Assembly: GCF_014621775.1 (NCBI RefSeq)
Contig: NZ_CP061204.1
Location: forward strand, 4,105,001 to 4,157,065
Direction of reading: 5' to 3'
DNA length: 52,065 nt
Origin: Stenotrophomonas sp. 169
GTDB taxonomy: Bacteria > Pseudomonadota > Gammaproteobacteria > Xanthomonadales > Xanthomonadaceae
Both the position numbers and the translations under genes were made by a program. The notes under the pieces were generated by a model. It worked only from the letters and a program-made list of their open reading frames with translations, did no database searches and had not been told where the DNA came from. Shown here one piece after another: positions 38,567 to 46,817 of the stretch (position 1 is its first letter; every line of letters starts with the position of its first letter).

Positions 38567-39199
38567 ATGCCGTGGATGGGCATCCAGGACCTGTGGACCT
38601 TCCTGGTCGCCGTGCTGGTGTTCCTGGCGTTGCCAGGCCCGGGTACCTTCACCCTGCTCACGGCCACCGGTCGGGGGGGTGTGCGCGGTGGCTATACGGC
38701 ACTGGCCGGGTTGCTGGTGGGCGACCAGATCCTGATGTGGCTGGCGCTGGCCGGTGTGGCCGCCCTGCTGAAAGCCAATCCCACCGTCTTTCATGCCGTG
38801 CAGTATCTCGGCGCGGCGTATCTGGTGTGGGTAGGCATCAGCCTGTTGCGTACGCCCAAGGGTGACGGCACCGACACGCCCGGCACGATCCGCCTGGCGC
38901 CCGGCCATTACTTCCGCCAGGCGATCCTGGTCAGCCTGCTCAATCCGAAGGCGATCCTGTTCTACATGGCCTTCCTGCCATTGTTCATCGACCCAGGCCA
39001 GCACCAGGGCCTGGCAACCTTCGCCGCACTCGCCGGCATCATCTTCGTGGTCAGCATCGCCTACTGCTCCCTGCTGATCGGCGCCGGCAACCTGGCGCGG
39101 CGCCGGTTGATCCAGCATCCCCGCGTCAGCGATGTCCTTCGTCGCGTGGCCGGCGTGTTCCTGATCGGCTTCGGCATTCGCCTGGGCTTTAACGGCTGA
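38567..39199 (+). CDS. LysE/RhtB-family amino acid exporter
   Basis: A 210-residue inner-membrane protein with about six hydrophobic segments and the family motif LALPGPGTFTLLTATGRGG near the N-terminus (about 20-38), plus LLNPKAILFYMAFLPLFI (about 124-141). It exports amino acids or related metabolites; the specific substrate is unknown. The ATG follows a TACAAT -10-like hexamer (38529-38534) by about 30 bp, but no -35 was recognised. Confidence 0.88.
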   Translation: MPWMGIQDLWTFLVAVLVFLALPGPGTFTLLTATGRGGVRGGYTALAGLLVGDQILMWLALAGVAALLKANPTVFHAVQYLGAAYLVWVGISLLRTPKGDGTDTPGTIRLAPGHYFRQAILVSLLNPKAILFYMAFLPLFIDPGQHQGLATFAALAGIIFVVSIAYCSLLIGAGNLARRRLIQHPRVSDVLRRVAGVFLIGFGIRLGFNG

Positions 39200-39339
39200 T
39201 TGATCGATTGTGCCGATTCCGGCAACCCTCGTCGCGGACAACCTCTATCGCGCCGCAGGTGAGCGCTTGGCAGTGGTAATGCTGCGCCGCGTTCGTTCAC
39301 ACTCGGGCACTTGTCGTTCCCAGTCACCACGAGGCCTGC

Positions 39340-40767
39340 ATGTCTTTGCTCCGGCGTAAATCCCTGGATACCGTCACCGTCCACGAAGCCGGAAGGCAGT
39401 TGGTCCGTACCCTGAGTTGGCCCCATCTGATCGCGCTGGGTATCGGGGCCATCGTGGGCACCGGCATCTACACGTTGATCGGCGTGGGCGCCAATCTGGC
39501 CGGCCCGGCCGTGTTGATCTCCTTCGCCATCGCCGGGGCCGTCTGTGCCTGTGCTGCGCTGGCGTACGCCGAGCTGGCCACGATGATGCCGGCTTCGGGC
39601 AGCGCCTACACCTACAGCTATGCCGCATTGGGGGAGATCTTCGCCTGGGTGGTGGGCTGGAGCCTGATCCTGGAGTACTCGCTGGTGGTGAGTACGGTGG
39701 CGGTCGGCTGGTCCGGCTACTTCGTCGGCTTCCTGGAATGGGTGCATACCCAGATGGGCATCGACATCCGCCTGCCGCTGGCACTGTCGGCCGGTCCGCA
39801 CGTGGAAGGCGGCATGTTCAACCTGCCTGCGGTGCTGATCACCTGGGTCGTGGCCGGTGGCCTGATGCTGGGCACCAAGGAAAGCGCCACGCTCAACGCC
39901 GTGCTGGTGGTCTTGAAGATCATCGCGCTGGCAGTGTTCGTTGCGGTTGCATTGCCCGCCTTCGATACGGCCAACCTGCAGCCGTTCATGCCGTACGGTT
40001 TCGCCAAGTCGCTGGGCCCGGACGGGCTGGAGCGTGGCGTGATGGCGGCTGCCGCGATCATCTTCTTCGCCTTCTATGGCTTCGATGCGATCGCCACGGC
40101 GGCCGAAGAAACCAAGAACCCGGGGCGTGACCTGTCCATCGGCATCATCGGCTCGATGATCGGCTGCACCATCATCTACATGCTGGTGGCGCTGGCTGCC
40201 ATCGGTGCCATGAGCTACGCGGTGTTTGGCAGCAGTGCCGAACCGCTGGCCCTGATCATGCGTCAGCTGGGCCACCCGACGGCCGCACTGCTCATCGGCG
40301 TGGTGGCCATCATCGCGCTGCCCACCGTGCTGCTGGCTTTCATGTTCGGCCAGAGCCGGGTGTTCTTCGTCATGGGCCGCGACGGCATGCTGCCGCGCAG
40401 CCTGTCCAACGTGAGCAAGCGCACGGGTACGCCGGTGGCGACCACGCTGTTCAGTGCCCTGCTGGTATCGGCGCTGGCCGGTGTGGCGCGGCTGGATGAA
40501 ATCGCCGCGCTGGCCAACGCCGGCACGCTGGCCGCCTTCACCGCAGTGGGCATCTGCCTGGTGGTGCTGCGCCGCCGTGAACCCAACCGCGAGCGCAAGT
40601 TCCGCACGCCGCTGGCTTACGTGGTCGGTCCGGCCGCCGCACTGGGTTGCGTCTATCTGTTCTTCAGCCTGCCGCAGAGCACCCAGCTGTACTTCCTGAT
40701 CTGGAACGTGATCGGCCTGGCGGTGTACTTCCTGTACAGCCGTCGGCACGCGCTGCTGGGCAGGTAG
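39340..40767 (+). CDS. APC-family cationic amino acid transporter-like permease
   Basis: A 475-residue permease with about 12 membrane segments, of the APC superfamily CAT-like branch (YfnA-type). The N-terminal substrate site is GIGAIVGTGIYTLIG (about 36-50), and ASGSAYTYSYAALGEIFAW (about 86-104) and FFAFYGFDAIATAAEETKNP (about 240-259) are signatures. It imports amino acids with protons. The stop codon TAG is part of a GTAG-headed palindrome directly downstream. Confidence 0.9.
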   Translation: MSLLRRKSLDTVTVHEAGRQLVRTLSWPHLIALGIGAIVGTGIYTLIGVGANLAGPAVLISFAIAGAVCACAALAYAELATMMPASGSAYTYSYAALGEIFAWVVGWSLILEYSLVVSTVAVGWSGYFVGFLEWVHTQMGIDIRLPLALSAGPHVEGGMFNLPAVLITWVVAGGLMLGTKESATLNAVLVVLKIIALAVFVAVALPAFDTANLQPFMPYGFAKSLGPDGLERGVMAAAAIIFFAFYGFDAIATAAEETKNPGRDLSIGIIGSMIGCTIIYMLVALAAIGAMSYAVFGSSAEPLALIMRQLGHPTAALLIGVVAIIALPTVLLAFMFGQSRVFFVMGRDGMLPRSLSNVSKRTGTPVATTLFSALLVSALAGVARLDEIAALANAGTLAAFTAVGICLVVLRRREPNRERKFRTPLAYVVGPAAALGCVYLFFSLPQSTQLYFLIWNVIGLAVYFLYSRRHALLGR

Positions 40768-40815
40768 TGACGGCCGCTGGCCGTCAATCGGAGTGACGGC
40801 CAGCAGCCGTCACTC
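40764..40815. repeat. Paired SMAG-like palindromes with GTGACGGCC stem
   Basis: GTAGTGACGGCCGCTGGCCGTCA (from 40764) is followed by GTGACGGCCAGCAGCCGTCAC (about 40792-40812). Both have a TGACGGC stem, unlike the GCCGACTTCAGTCGGC type elsewhere. The first overlaps the stop codon of the permease gene, and the pair lies between convergent genes. Confidence 0.75.
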
Positions 40816-40827
40816 CCGTCTGGTCCG

Positions 40828-42057
40828 TCAGCGTTCGGCGTGGTCCTGCGCCTGCTGCATCACCCGCAGCAGGTTGCCGCCCCAGATGCCGGCAATCTGC
40901 TTTTCGTCATAGCCACGGCGCAGCAGCCAAGCGGTGATCTTCGGCAGGTCGCTGACATCGCGCAGGTCCGTCAATCCACCGCCACCGTCCCAGTCCAGGC
41001 CGATGCCCACGTGCCCAGGCCCGACGACCTCCAGGATGTGGCCCATGTGGGCGAAGAAGTCATCCAGGGTGGCGTGGCGCACCGGGTACTTCGCATCCAG
41101 GGCGTCTTCGCCGCGCTGCAGTTCAGCGCCCTGCGCGATGCTCATCGCTTCCCAACCGCCAAGGCGCTTGCTGAGCGCGTCTTCGGCGGCCTTGCGCTGC
41201 GGGCTCTTGCCGGGGTCCACCAGATAACCGCCGTAGGCGTTGACCTGTATCACCCCGCCCGCTTTGGCCAGCTGCCGCAGGCGCGTGTCGTCGAGGTTGC
41301 GCGGGTGGTCATGGATCGCTTTCGACGCACTGTGGGACAGCACGAACGGCACCGGCAACATCGCGATCAGCTGGTCGAATACCGCGTCGGAGGCGTGCGA
41401 CTGATCGATCACGATGCCCTGCTTCACTGCATCCAGCACCAACGCCTTGCCCGCCGCGCTCAGTCCGTTCCACTCCGGGCCCTGCGGATTGGTGGCCGAG
41501 TCGGCGAATTCGTTGTTGGCGAAGTGCACGGTGCTGAGCATGCGCAGTCCGGCCTGGTGGTAGAAGCGCAGCAGTGAGGGATCGGCCACCAGCGGGCTGG
41601 CGTTTTCCATGCTGATGAACACTACGCGCTTGCCATCGGCCTTGATCCGCCGTGCGTCGGCCGGGGTGAGGGCCAGTTCGAAACGGTCAGCGTTGGCCGC
41701 CACCATGGTGCGGATCTCCAGCAGGCGCTGCAGGCCCGCATCGCGGTCGCGCAGATGGGCCGCGGCGGTGCGGTCGCCCTGACCGGTGTAGATCGCCCAG
41801 AACCCACCATCCAGCGCACCATCGACCATGCGCGGGTAATCCACCTGCGACAGGGCATTGTGATCGTGGCGGTTATCGATGTCGAAGCCATCGCGGGCGA
41901 AATTGGCCGGCGTATCCAGATGGCTGTCGAGCGTGAGCAGGCGCTGCTGCAGGGCTTTCGCGCGCTGCAGCTCCGCCGTGCTGAAGTCGATGGCCTGGGC
42001 GGACAGCGGCACGCTGAGCGCCAGGGCGAGCAACGGGGACAGGCGACGCAGGATCAT
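40828..42057 (-). CDS. Exported M19 (renal-type) dipeptidase
   Basis: A 409-residue zinc dipeptidase of peptidase family M19. A signal peptide (residues 1-21, ending AQA) sends it to the periplasm. The first metal motif DSHLDTP is near 43-49, FISMENASP near 142-150 holds the bridging Glu, and VIDQSHASD (about 232) and LSHSASKA (about 252) add further ligands. It splits dipeptides, and some relatives open beta-lactam-like rings. Start ATG 42057. Confidence 0.9.
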   Translation of the reverse strand: MILRRLSPLLALALSVPLSAQAIDFSTAELQRAKALQQRLLTLDSHLDTPANFARDGFDIDNRHDHNALSQVDYPRMVDGALDGGFWAIYTGQGDRTAAAHLRDRDAGLQRLLEIRTMVAANADRFELALTPADARRIKADGKRVVFISMENASPLVADPSLLRFYHQAGLRMLSTVHFANNEFADSATNPQGPEWNGLSAAGKALVLDAVKQGIVIDQSHASDAVFDQLIAMLPVPFVLSHSASKAIHDHPRNLDDTRLRQLAKAGGVIQVNAYGGYLVDPGKSPQRKAAEDALSKRLGGWEAMSIAQGAELQRGEDALDAKYPVRHATLDDFFAHMGHILEVVGPGHVGIGLDWDGGGGLTDLRDVSDLPKITAWLLRRGYDEKQIAGIWGGNLLRVMQQAQDHAER

Positions 42058-42112
42058 GCGGGTCTCACCGGGAACGGGAAAACCCGACAGTAGCCTGCGC
42101 GTGACAACACCG

Positions 42113-42184
42113 GTAGAGCCGACTTCAGTCGGCTGCACCTCCCGTGCCCCCGGATACCGTCCGCCGAGCATGGCTCGGCGCTAC
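42113..42184. repeat. Two SMAG palindromes of different stem type
   Basis: GTAGAGCCGACTTCAGTCGGCT (42113-42134) and the reverse GCCGAGCATGGCTCGGCGCTAC (42163-42184) share the gap between the dipeptidase start and the rlmI stop. Confidence 0.85.
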
Positions 42185-42203
42185 CAACTGCTTGGATCAG
42201 CGG

Positions 42204-43370
42204 TTACAGCACCCGGCAGAACACGGCCTTCAGGTAGCGTGATTCCTGCACGTGCGCCATGAACGGGTGGTCAGGGCCGGCGCCGGACACCTTCAGGATC
42301 TGGATCGTGCGGCCGGAGTAGAACGCCGCGCGGCGCAGCATGTCCAGGAACTGATCTTCAGCCACCAGCCCGGTGCACGAGAACGTGGCGAACAGGCCAC
42401 CGGGCTTCACCACCCCCAGCGCCAGCTTGTTCATGTCCAGGTACTTCTTGAGTGCGCTGATCACCTGGTCGCGGTCGCGGGTCATCTTCGCCGGGTCCAG
42501 GATCACCACGTCGTACTGCTCGCCGCGGTTGGCGGCATCCCGCAGCCACGGGAAGATGTCGGACTGCACGAACTTCGGCCGCACATTGTTGAGCTTGGCG
42601 TTGCCCTTGGCGATCTGGATCACGTCCTCGTCGATGTCGATGCCCACCACTTCACTGGCACCGCGCGCGGCGGCGTACACCGCAAACCCACCGGTGTTGC
42701 AGCACAGATCGAGCACGGTCTTGCCTTCGACGTGCTGGCTCAGCCACTCGCGGTTGTCGCGCTGGTCGGCAAAGAAGCCGGTCTTGTGCGCGCCGGCCGG
42801 ATCGGCGCGGAACTTCACGCCGTACTCGGTGATCACCGAGGCTTCAGTGGTGGTGTTGCCGTGGAAGTCGAAGCTTTCCTGCTTCTGCACGTGCTCGTCG
42901 GCGAAGCTGTGGAAGCGGCAGCCCGGGAACTGTTCGCTCAGGGCTTCGTAGATCCACTCGCGATGGCGGAACATGCCGGCGGCGAAGAACTCCACCACCA
43001 CCAGATCGCCATAGCGGTCCACCACCAGGCCGGACAGGCCGTCGCCTTCGCTGTGCACCACGCGCCAGGCATCGCTGACCGCATCCAGCTTCAACACATC
43101 GCGGCGCAGTTCCACGGCCTGGGCGATCTTGCGCGAGAACCAGCCCGCGTCGACCGGCACGCGTTCGTCGGTTTCCAGGATGCGCACCGCGATGCGCGAA
43201 TGGCCGTTGTAGAAGCCGCGCCCGATGAAGTCACCCTCCACGCCGAAGACATCGACGATGGTCCCGGGCTTGGGCCGGACGGCCGGTTTTTCGACCAGTT
43301 TCTGGAAGATCCACGGGTGGCTGGAGCGCCAGGCATTCTTGAGACGGACAAAGGGGGCAGAGGTATTCAT
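42204..43370 (-). CDS. rlmI: 23S rRNA (cytosine-1962-C5)-methyltransferase RlmI-type
   Basis: A 388-residue class I methyltransferase of the RlmI/RlmL group. The N-terminus is a PUA domain (RLKNAWRSSHPWIFQKLVE), the middle is an EEHEE domain, and the SAM motif is VLDLCCNTGGFAVYAA (about 220). The catalytic Cys region is FATFSCTGLV (about 345). It would methylate C1962 of 23S rRNA. Length matches E. coli RlmI (396). Single gene. Confidence 0.9.
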   Translation of the reverse strand: MNTSAPFVRLKNAWRSSHPWIFQKLVEKPAVRPKPGTIVDVFGVEGDFIGRGFYNGHSRIAVRILETDERVPVDAGWFSRKIAQAVELRRDVLKLDAVSDAWRVVHSEGDGLSGLVVDRYGDLVVVEFFAAGMFRHREWIYEALSEQFPGCRFHSFADEHVQKQESFDFHGNTTTEASVITEYGVKFRADPAGAHKTGFFADQRDNREWLSQHVEGKTVLDLCCNTGGFAVYAAARGASEVVGIDIDEDVIQIAKGNAKLNNVRPKFVQSDIFPWLRDAANRGEQYDVVILDPAKMTRDRDQVISALKKYLDMNKLALGVVKPGGLFATFSCTGLVAEDQFLDMLRRAAFYSGRTIQILKVSGAGPDHPFMAHVQESRYLKAVFCRVL

Positions 43371-43410
43371 CGGTCCATTGTAATCGCTGCGGCAGGGGCG
43401 GCCGCGTTCG

Positions 43411-43443
43411 GGTAATGAAGGCCGCTGGCCCAGCAGCCTTCAT
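43411..43443. repeat. SMAG-like hairpin
   Basis: GTAATGAAGGCCGCTGGCCCAGCAGCCTTCAT is a GTAA-headed palindrome similar in layout to the TGACGGCC-stem pair at 40764, with a TGAAGGC stem. It sits between the divergent rlmI gene and the riboswitch. Confidence 0.55.
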
Positions 43444-43490
43444 CTGCGGTTGATTGACGCAGCGCCGTTATGCCCGCAGAATCGGCCGCA

Positions 43491-43616
43491 GAAGGGGAGT
43501 AGCTCCCAACGTTGTCGCCGTCAATTCGAGCCCGCAGGCTCCGGTGCAACGGCAGTCCCAGTACATCGGGGCTGCGAGCGAGACCTTCGCCGTACTGGCG
43601 AAGCTCTGTCCCTGGA
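43491..43616 (+). promoter_or_regulatory. yybP-ykoY (manganese) riboswitch
   Basis: The leader of the TerC gene has the highly conserved yybP-ykoY pieces in order. They are AAGGGGAGTAGCT (about 43492), GCCGTCAATTCGAGC (about 43517), CATCGGGGCTGCGAG (about 43564) and CGAGACCTT followed by the stem CTTCGCC-gtact-GGCGAAG (about 43584-43603). This aptamer binds Mn2+ and in other bacteria switches on manganese exporters and TerC/Alx-type genes. The expression platform (43617-43689) was not resolved; no clear intrinsic terminator is seen, so control of translation is possible. Confidence 0.9.
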
Positions 43617-43689
43617 TCCCCTCCCGATCCTCCGTTGCAGACCCTCGCCGTCCGGCTTGAGATGTTTCCTTTTCTTAACGGACAAACCC

Positions 43690-44646
43690 ATGCAGACGAT
43701 CGGCAATTTGTGGTTATGGCTTGGCTTCGGCGCGGTGGTGATCATCGCGCTGCTCGTCGACCTCGTATTGATGCGCCACGGCGGCCCGCACAAGGTCACC
43801 TTCAAGGAAGCCCTGTGGTGGTCGATCGGCTGGGTGCTGCTCGCCCTGGCCTTCAACGGCGGCCTTTGGTACTACCTCAATGAGACCGCGGGCCAAGTGG
43901 TGGCCAACAAGGTCGGCCTCGAATTCCTGACCGGTTACCTGGTCGAAAAGGCGCTGGCAGTCGACAACATCTTCGTCTTCCTGATGATCATGGGCTACTT
44001 CGCGGTGCCCGAAGAGCAGCGGCAGAAGGTGCTGATCATCGGCATCCTGGGCGCGATCGTGCTGCGAACGATCATGATCTTCGCCGGTAGCGTGCTGATC
44101 ACCCAGTTCCATTGGCTGCTCTACGTGTTCGGCGCCTTCCTGCTGTTCACGGGTTGGAAGATGTGGTTCTCTGCGGGCCAGGAGCCGGACCTGGAAAGCA
44201 ACCCTGCCCTGCGCTGGATGCGCAAGCACCTGCGCCTGCTGCCGGACTATGCCGGCAACGCCATGAGCGTCATGCGTGACGGCAAGCGGTGGTACACCCC
44301 GTTGTTCGCGGTGCTGATCCTGATCGCGGTCACCGACGTCATCTTCGCGGTGGACAGCATCCCGGCGATCTTCGCCATCACCACCGACCCGTTCATCGTG
44401 CTCACCTCGAACGTGTTCGCGGTGCTGGGCCTGCGCGCGATGTTCTTCCTGCTGGCCGGCATGGCCGATCGCTTCCACCTGTTGCCGTATGGCTTGGCGC
44501 TGGTGCTGGGCTTCATCGGCATCAAGATGATGATCATCGACCTGTTCAAGATCCCGACCCCGATCTCGCTGGGCGTGGTTGCGCTGATCATCGCCATCAC
44601 GGTGGTGCTGAGCCTGAAGATCCCGCCCAAGCACGACAAGGTGTGA
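43690..44646 (+). CDS. TerC-family membrane protein (Alx-like, probable Mn exporter)
   Basis: A 318-residue inner-membrane protein with about eight or nine hydrophobic segments. It has the TerC hallmarks LVEKALAVDNIFVFLMIMGYF (about 86-106, in parts) and TDVIFAVDSIPAIFAIT (about 216-232), with the conserved acidic residues kept. Members with a yybP-ykoY leader are linked to manganese export or homeostasis. Start ATG 43690 is the first in the family frame; the longer open frame runs through the riboswitch. A strong terminator follows. Confidence 0.9.
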   Translation: MQTIGNLWLWLGFGAVVIIALLVDLVLMRHGGPHKVTFKEALWWSIGWVLLALAFNGGLWYYLNETAGQVVANKVGLEFLTGYLVEKALAVDNIFVFLMIMGYFAVPEEQRQKVLIIGILGAIVLRTIMIFAGSVLITQFHWLLYVFGAFLLFTGWKMWFSAGQEPDLESNPALRWMRKHLRLLPDYAGNAMSVMRDGKRWYTPLFAVLILIAVTDVIFAVDSIPAIFAITTDPFIVLTSNVFAVLGLRAMFFLLAGMADRFHLLPYGLALVLGFIGIKMMIIDLFKIPTPISLGVVALIIAITVVLSLKIPPKHDKV

Positions 44647-44692
44647 TCCCCCGCGTCGCCGGTCCTGCGGGGCCGGCAGCGCGCGCTGTTCT

Positions 44693-44731
44693 GACGGGTC
44701 GGCGGGGATTGTCCCGCCGGCCCGTTTTACT
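44693..44731 (+). terminator. Intrinsic terminator of terC
   Basis: ACGGGTCGGCGGGG (44694-44707) pairs with CCCGCCGGCCCGT (44713-44725), followed by TTTTA. It lies about 50 bp past the stop. Confidence 0.85.
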
Positions 44732-44782
44732 TTCCCACCCTGCCGGGGTTGGTTTCGCCCCGGCCACCGCCATTGCTTGGAT

Positions 44783-45562
44783 ATGAACGCCAACGCACCC
44801 GTGCCAGCCGGCAAGACCCCGGCCCCGCCTCCTGACCGCCTGCGCATCCTGCGCGCCTTCAACCTGAGCCTGGGAACGGTCGTGCTGCTGGTGGCGATCT
44901 TCGCCCTGCAGAGCTACTTCGATTGGCGGCCCTGGGCCGTCGCGCCACTCGACATCGCCGGCCTGCTGGGTTTGCTGGGTGCGCCGCTGCTGCACGCCTC
45001 TGTGGAACACGTGGCCGCCAACAGCGTGGCGCTGCTGATCCTGGGCACGCTGGCCGGCAGCGTGTACCCGAAGGCGACACTGCGCGCGCTGCCGCTGCTG
45101 TGGATCGGCTCGGGCATCGGTGCCTGGTTGCTGGGCGACCCCGGCAGCCTGCACTTGGGCGCAAGTGGCGTTACCCATGGCTTGATGTTCCTGCTGGCCA
45201 GCCTGGGCCTGCTGCGTCGTGACCGTGCCGCCATCGCCACCGGCCTGATCGGCATGCTGTTCTACGGCGGCATGTTGATGACGGTGCTGCCGCATACGCC
45301 GGGGGTGTCGTGGCAGTCGCACATGGGCGGAGCGTTCGCCGGCATCATCGCGGCGTTGCTGTTCCGCCACAGCGACCCGATGGCCGTACGGCCACGCTAC
45401 AGCTGGGAAGACGAAGAAGAGTCCATCGAAGCCCTGCCCGACGACGAACTGGAGCCCCCCTCACCGCGCCAGGTGCCAGTGCTGTGGCAGCCGCGCGAGG
45501 GGAAAGACTACGTGGTGCTGCCGTTCCGCCGCCCGGGCCAGGACGACGCGCGCCAGGACTGA
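44783..45562 (+). CDS. Rhomboid-family intramembrane serine protease
   Basis: A 259-residue membrane protein with about six membrane segments. The oxyanion motif HVAAN is near residue 76, the catalytic Ser is in GASGVTHGL (about 130-138), and the catalytic His is in SHMGGAFAG (about 180). The C-terminal ~65 residues are a cytoplasmic or periplasmic acidic tail (EDEEESIEALPDDELEPP). It cuts within or near membrane helices; the substrate is unknown. Start ATG 44783, two codons after a TTG. Confidence 0.88.
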   Translation: MNANAPVPAGKTPAPPPDRLRILRAFNLSLGTVVLLVAIFALQSYFDWRPWAVAPLDIAGLLGLLGAPLLHASVEHVAANSVALLILGTLAGSVYPKATLRALPLLWIGSGIGAWLLGDPGSLHLGASGVTHGLMFLLASLGLLRRDRAAIATGLIGMLFYGGMLMTVLPHTPGVSWQSHMGGAFAGIIAALLFRHSDPMAVRPRYSWEDEEESIEALPDDELEPPSPRQVPVLWQPREGKDYVVLPFRRPGQDDARQD

Positions 45563-45579
45563 CCCTGCTCCTGGGGTAA

Positions 45580-45649
45580 CGCCGAGGCGTGCTCGGCGGG
45601 AGCTTTGCACGCGTTCCGATGGATTCCGCCGAGCGTGGCCCGGCGCTAC
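45580..45649. repeat. Two SMAG-type palindromes
   Basis: GTAACGCCGAGGCGTGCTCGGC (about 45577-45598) and the reverse GCCGAGCGTGGCCCGGCGCTAC (45628-45649) fill the convergent gap between the rhomboid and phosphodiesterase genes. The first has lost one base of the GTAG. Confidence 0.75.
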
Positions 45650-45658
45650 CGTGCGACG

Positions 45659-46750
45659 TCAGGGGCCGTCGACGGCCTTACGGCCCAGTGCCGGATCATC
45701 GGTGAAGAATGCATCGATGCCGGTGGCCAGATAGGCCCGCATCTCCGCGACGGACCCCTCGTTGTTGCGAGCGTTCGGCTCACCGGTGCGCAGGTTCGCG
45801 GCAATGAAGGAGTTCTCTGGCCGGAAGGTATAGGGGATCACCATCAGCCCCGCCGCGTGCGCGTCGCGCACCACTGTGGTCGGCGCACCCAGCGCGCCCT
45901 TTGCGTCCAACGGAATGATCGAGCGCAGTTCCGGACCAATGCCGTCGGCGTAGGTGGCGATCTCTTTCAGGCCGGCCGGGGTCAGCATCTGCGCATAGGT
46001 CAGCGCGCCACCGGCCTTGGCGATGTCCGCGGGCTGCGCTTCGCCTTTCCAAGTCAACTGCAGCAGACGGATGTTGCTGCCACGTCCGATTTTCCCGCGC
46101 AGGTAGCGCAGGTTGGCGGTCTCGAACGACTGCAGCGTGACCGGCCCTACCTTGGTGTAGGGGTTGGCCTGCAGCGCGGCCAGCACCTTGTCCTCCATCG
46201 GCAGGCCGATGGACTGGAAGTAGCTGGGGTGCTTGATCTCCGGCACCAGGCCGATGCCCTTGTTCGCGCGCCCGGCCTGCTGCACCAGGAAGGCCAGGAT
46301 CTCGTCGAAGGTGGCGATGCGGAACTGACCATCGAACGCGGTACTGCGCAGCGCCGGCAGGCGCTCGCGCACGTACAGCGTCTTCAGCTCGGCCAGGGTG
46401 AAGTCCTCGCTGAACCAGCCATCCACCTGCTGGCCATCGATCGTCTTGCGGGTGCGGCGGTCAGCGAACTCTTTGCGCGACGCGACGTCGGTCGTACCGC
46501 CGATCTCGTTCTCGTGGCGCGCCACCAGCACACCGTCCTTGGTCATGACCAGGTCGGGCTCTATGTAGTCGGCGCCATCGCTGATGGCCTGCGCATACGC
46601 GGCCAACGTGTGCTCGGGCAGCAAGGCACTGGCCCCACGGTGGGCATAGACCGATGCCTTGCCCGGTGCAGCTGAAGAAGTTTCGGCGCTCATGGCCACC
46701 GATGGTGCCACGGCCAGAGAGAGCAGCAACGCACAACCCCACGACTTCAC
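45659..46750 (-). CDS. glpQ: Exported glycerophosphodiester phosphodiesterase, GlpQ-like
   Basis: A 363-residue GDPD-family enzyme with a signal peptide (residues 1-21) followed by the barrel. The catalytic motif AHRGASALLPEHTLAAY (about 34-50) and EPDLVMTKDGVLVARHE (about 62-78) are complete. It splits glycerophosphodiesters into glycerol-3-phosphate and alcohol in the periplasm. The start is GTG 46750, with an AGGGGA site; a longer frame upstream would bury the signal peptide. The YhcG-type gene ends 67 bp upstream on the same strand. Confidence 0.92.
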   Translation of the reverse strand: MKSWGCALLLSLAVAPSVAMSAETSSAAPGKASVYAHRGASALLPEHTLAAYAQAISDGADYIEPDLVMTKDGVLVARHENEIGGTTDVASRKEFADRRTRKTIDGQQVDGWFSEDFTLAELKTLYVRERLPALRSTAFDGQFRIATFDEILAFLVQQAGRANKGIGLVPEIKHPSYFQSIGLPMEDKVLAALQANPYTKVGPVTLQSFETANLRYLRGKIGRGSNIRLLQLTWKGEAQPADIAKAGGALTYAQMLTPAGLKEIATYADGIGPELRSIIPLDAKGALGAPTTVVRDAHAAGLMVIPYTFRPENSFIAANLRTGEPNARNNEGSVAEMRAYLATGIDAFFTDDPALGRKAVDGP

Positions 46751-46817
46751 AGACGTTCCCCTTGGATGATGAATGCGGCGAGTATGCGTCGGCAATATGA
46801 CAGGGGGAGGTAGCGTG

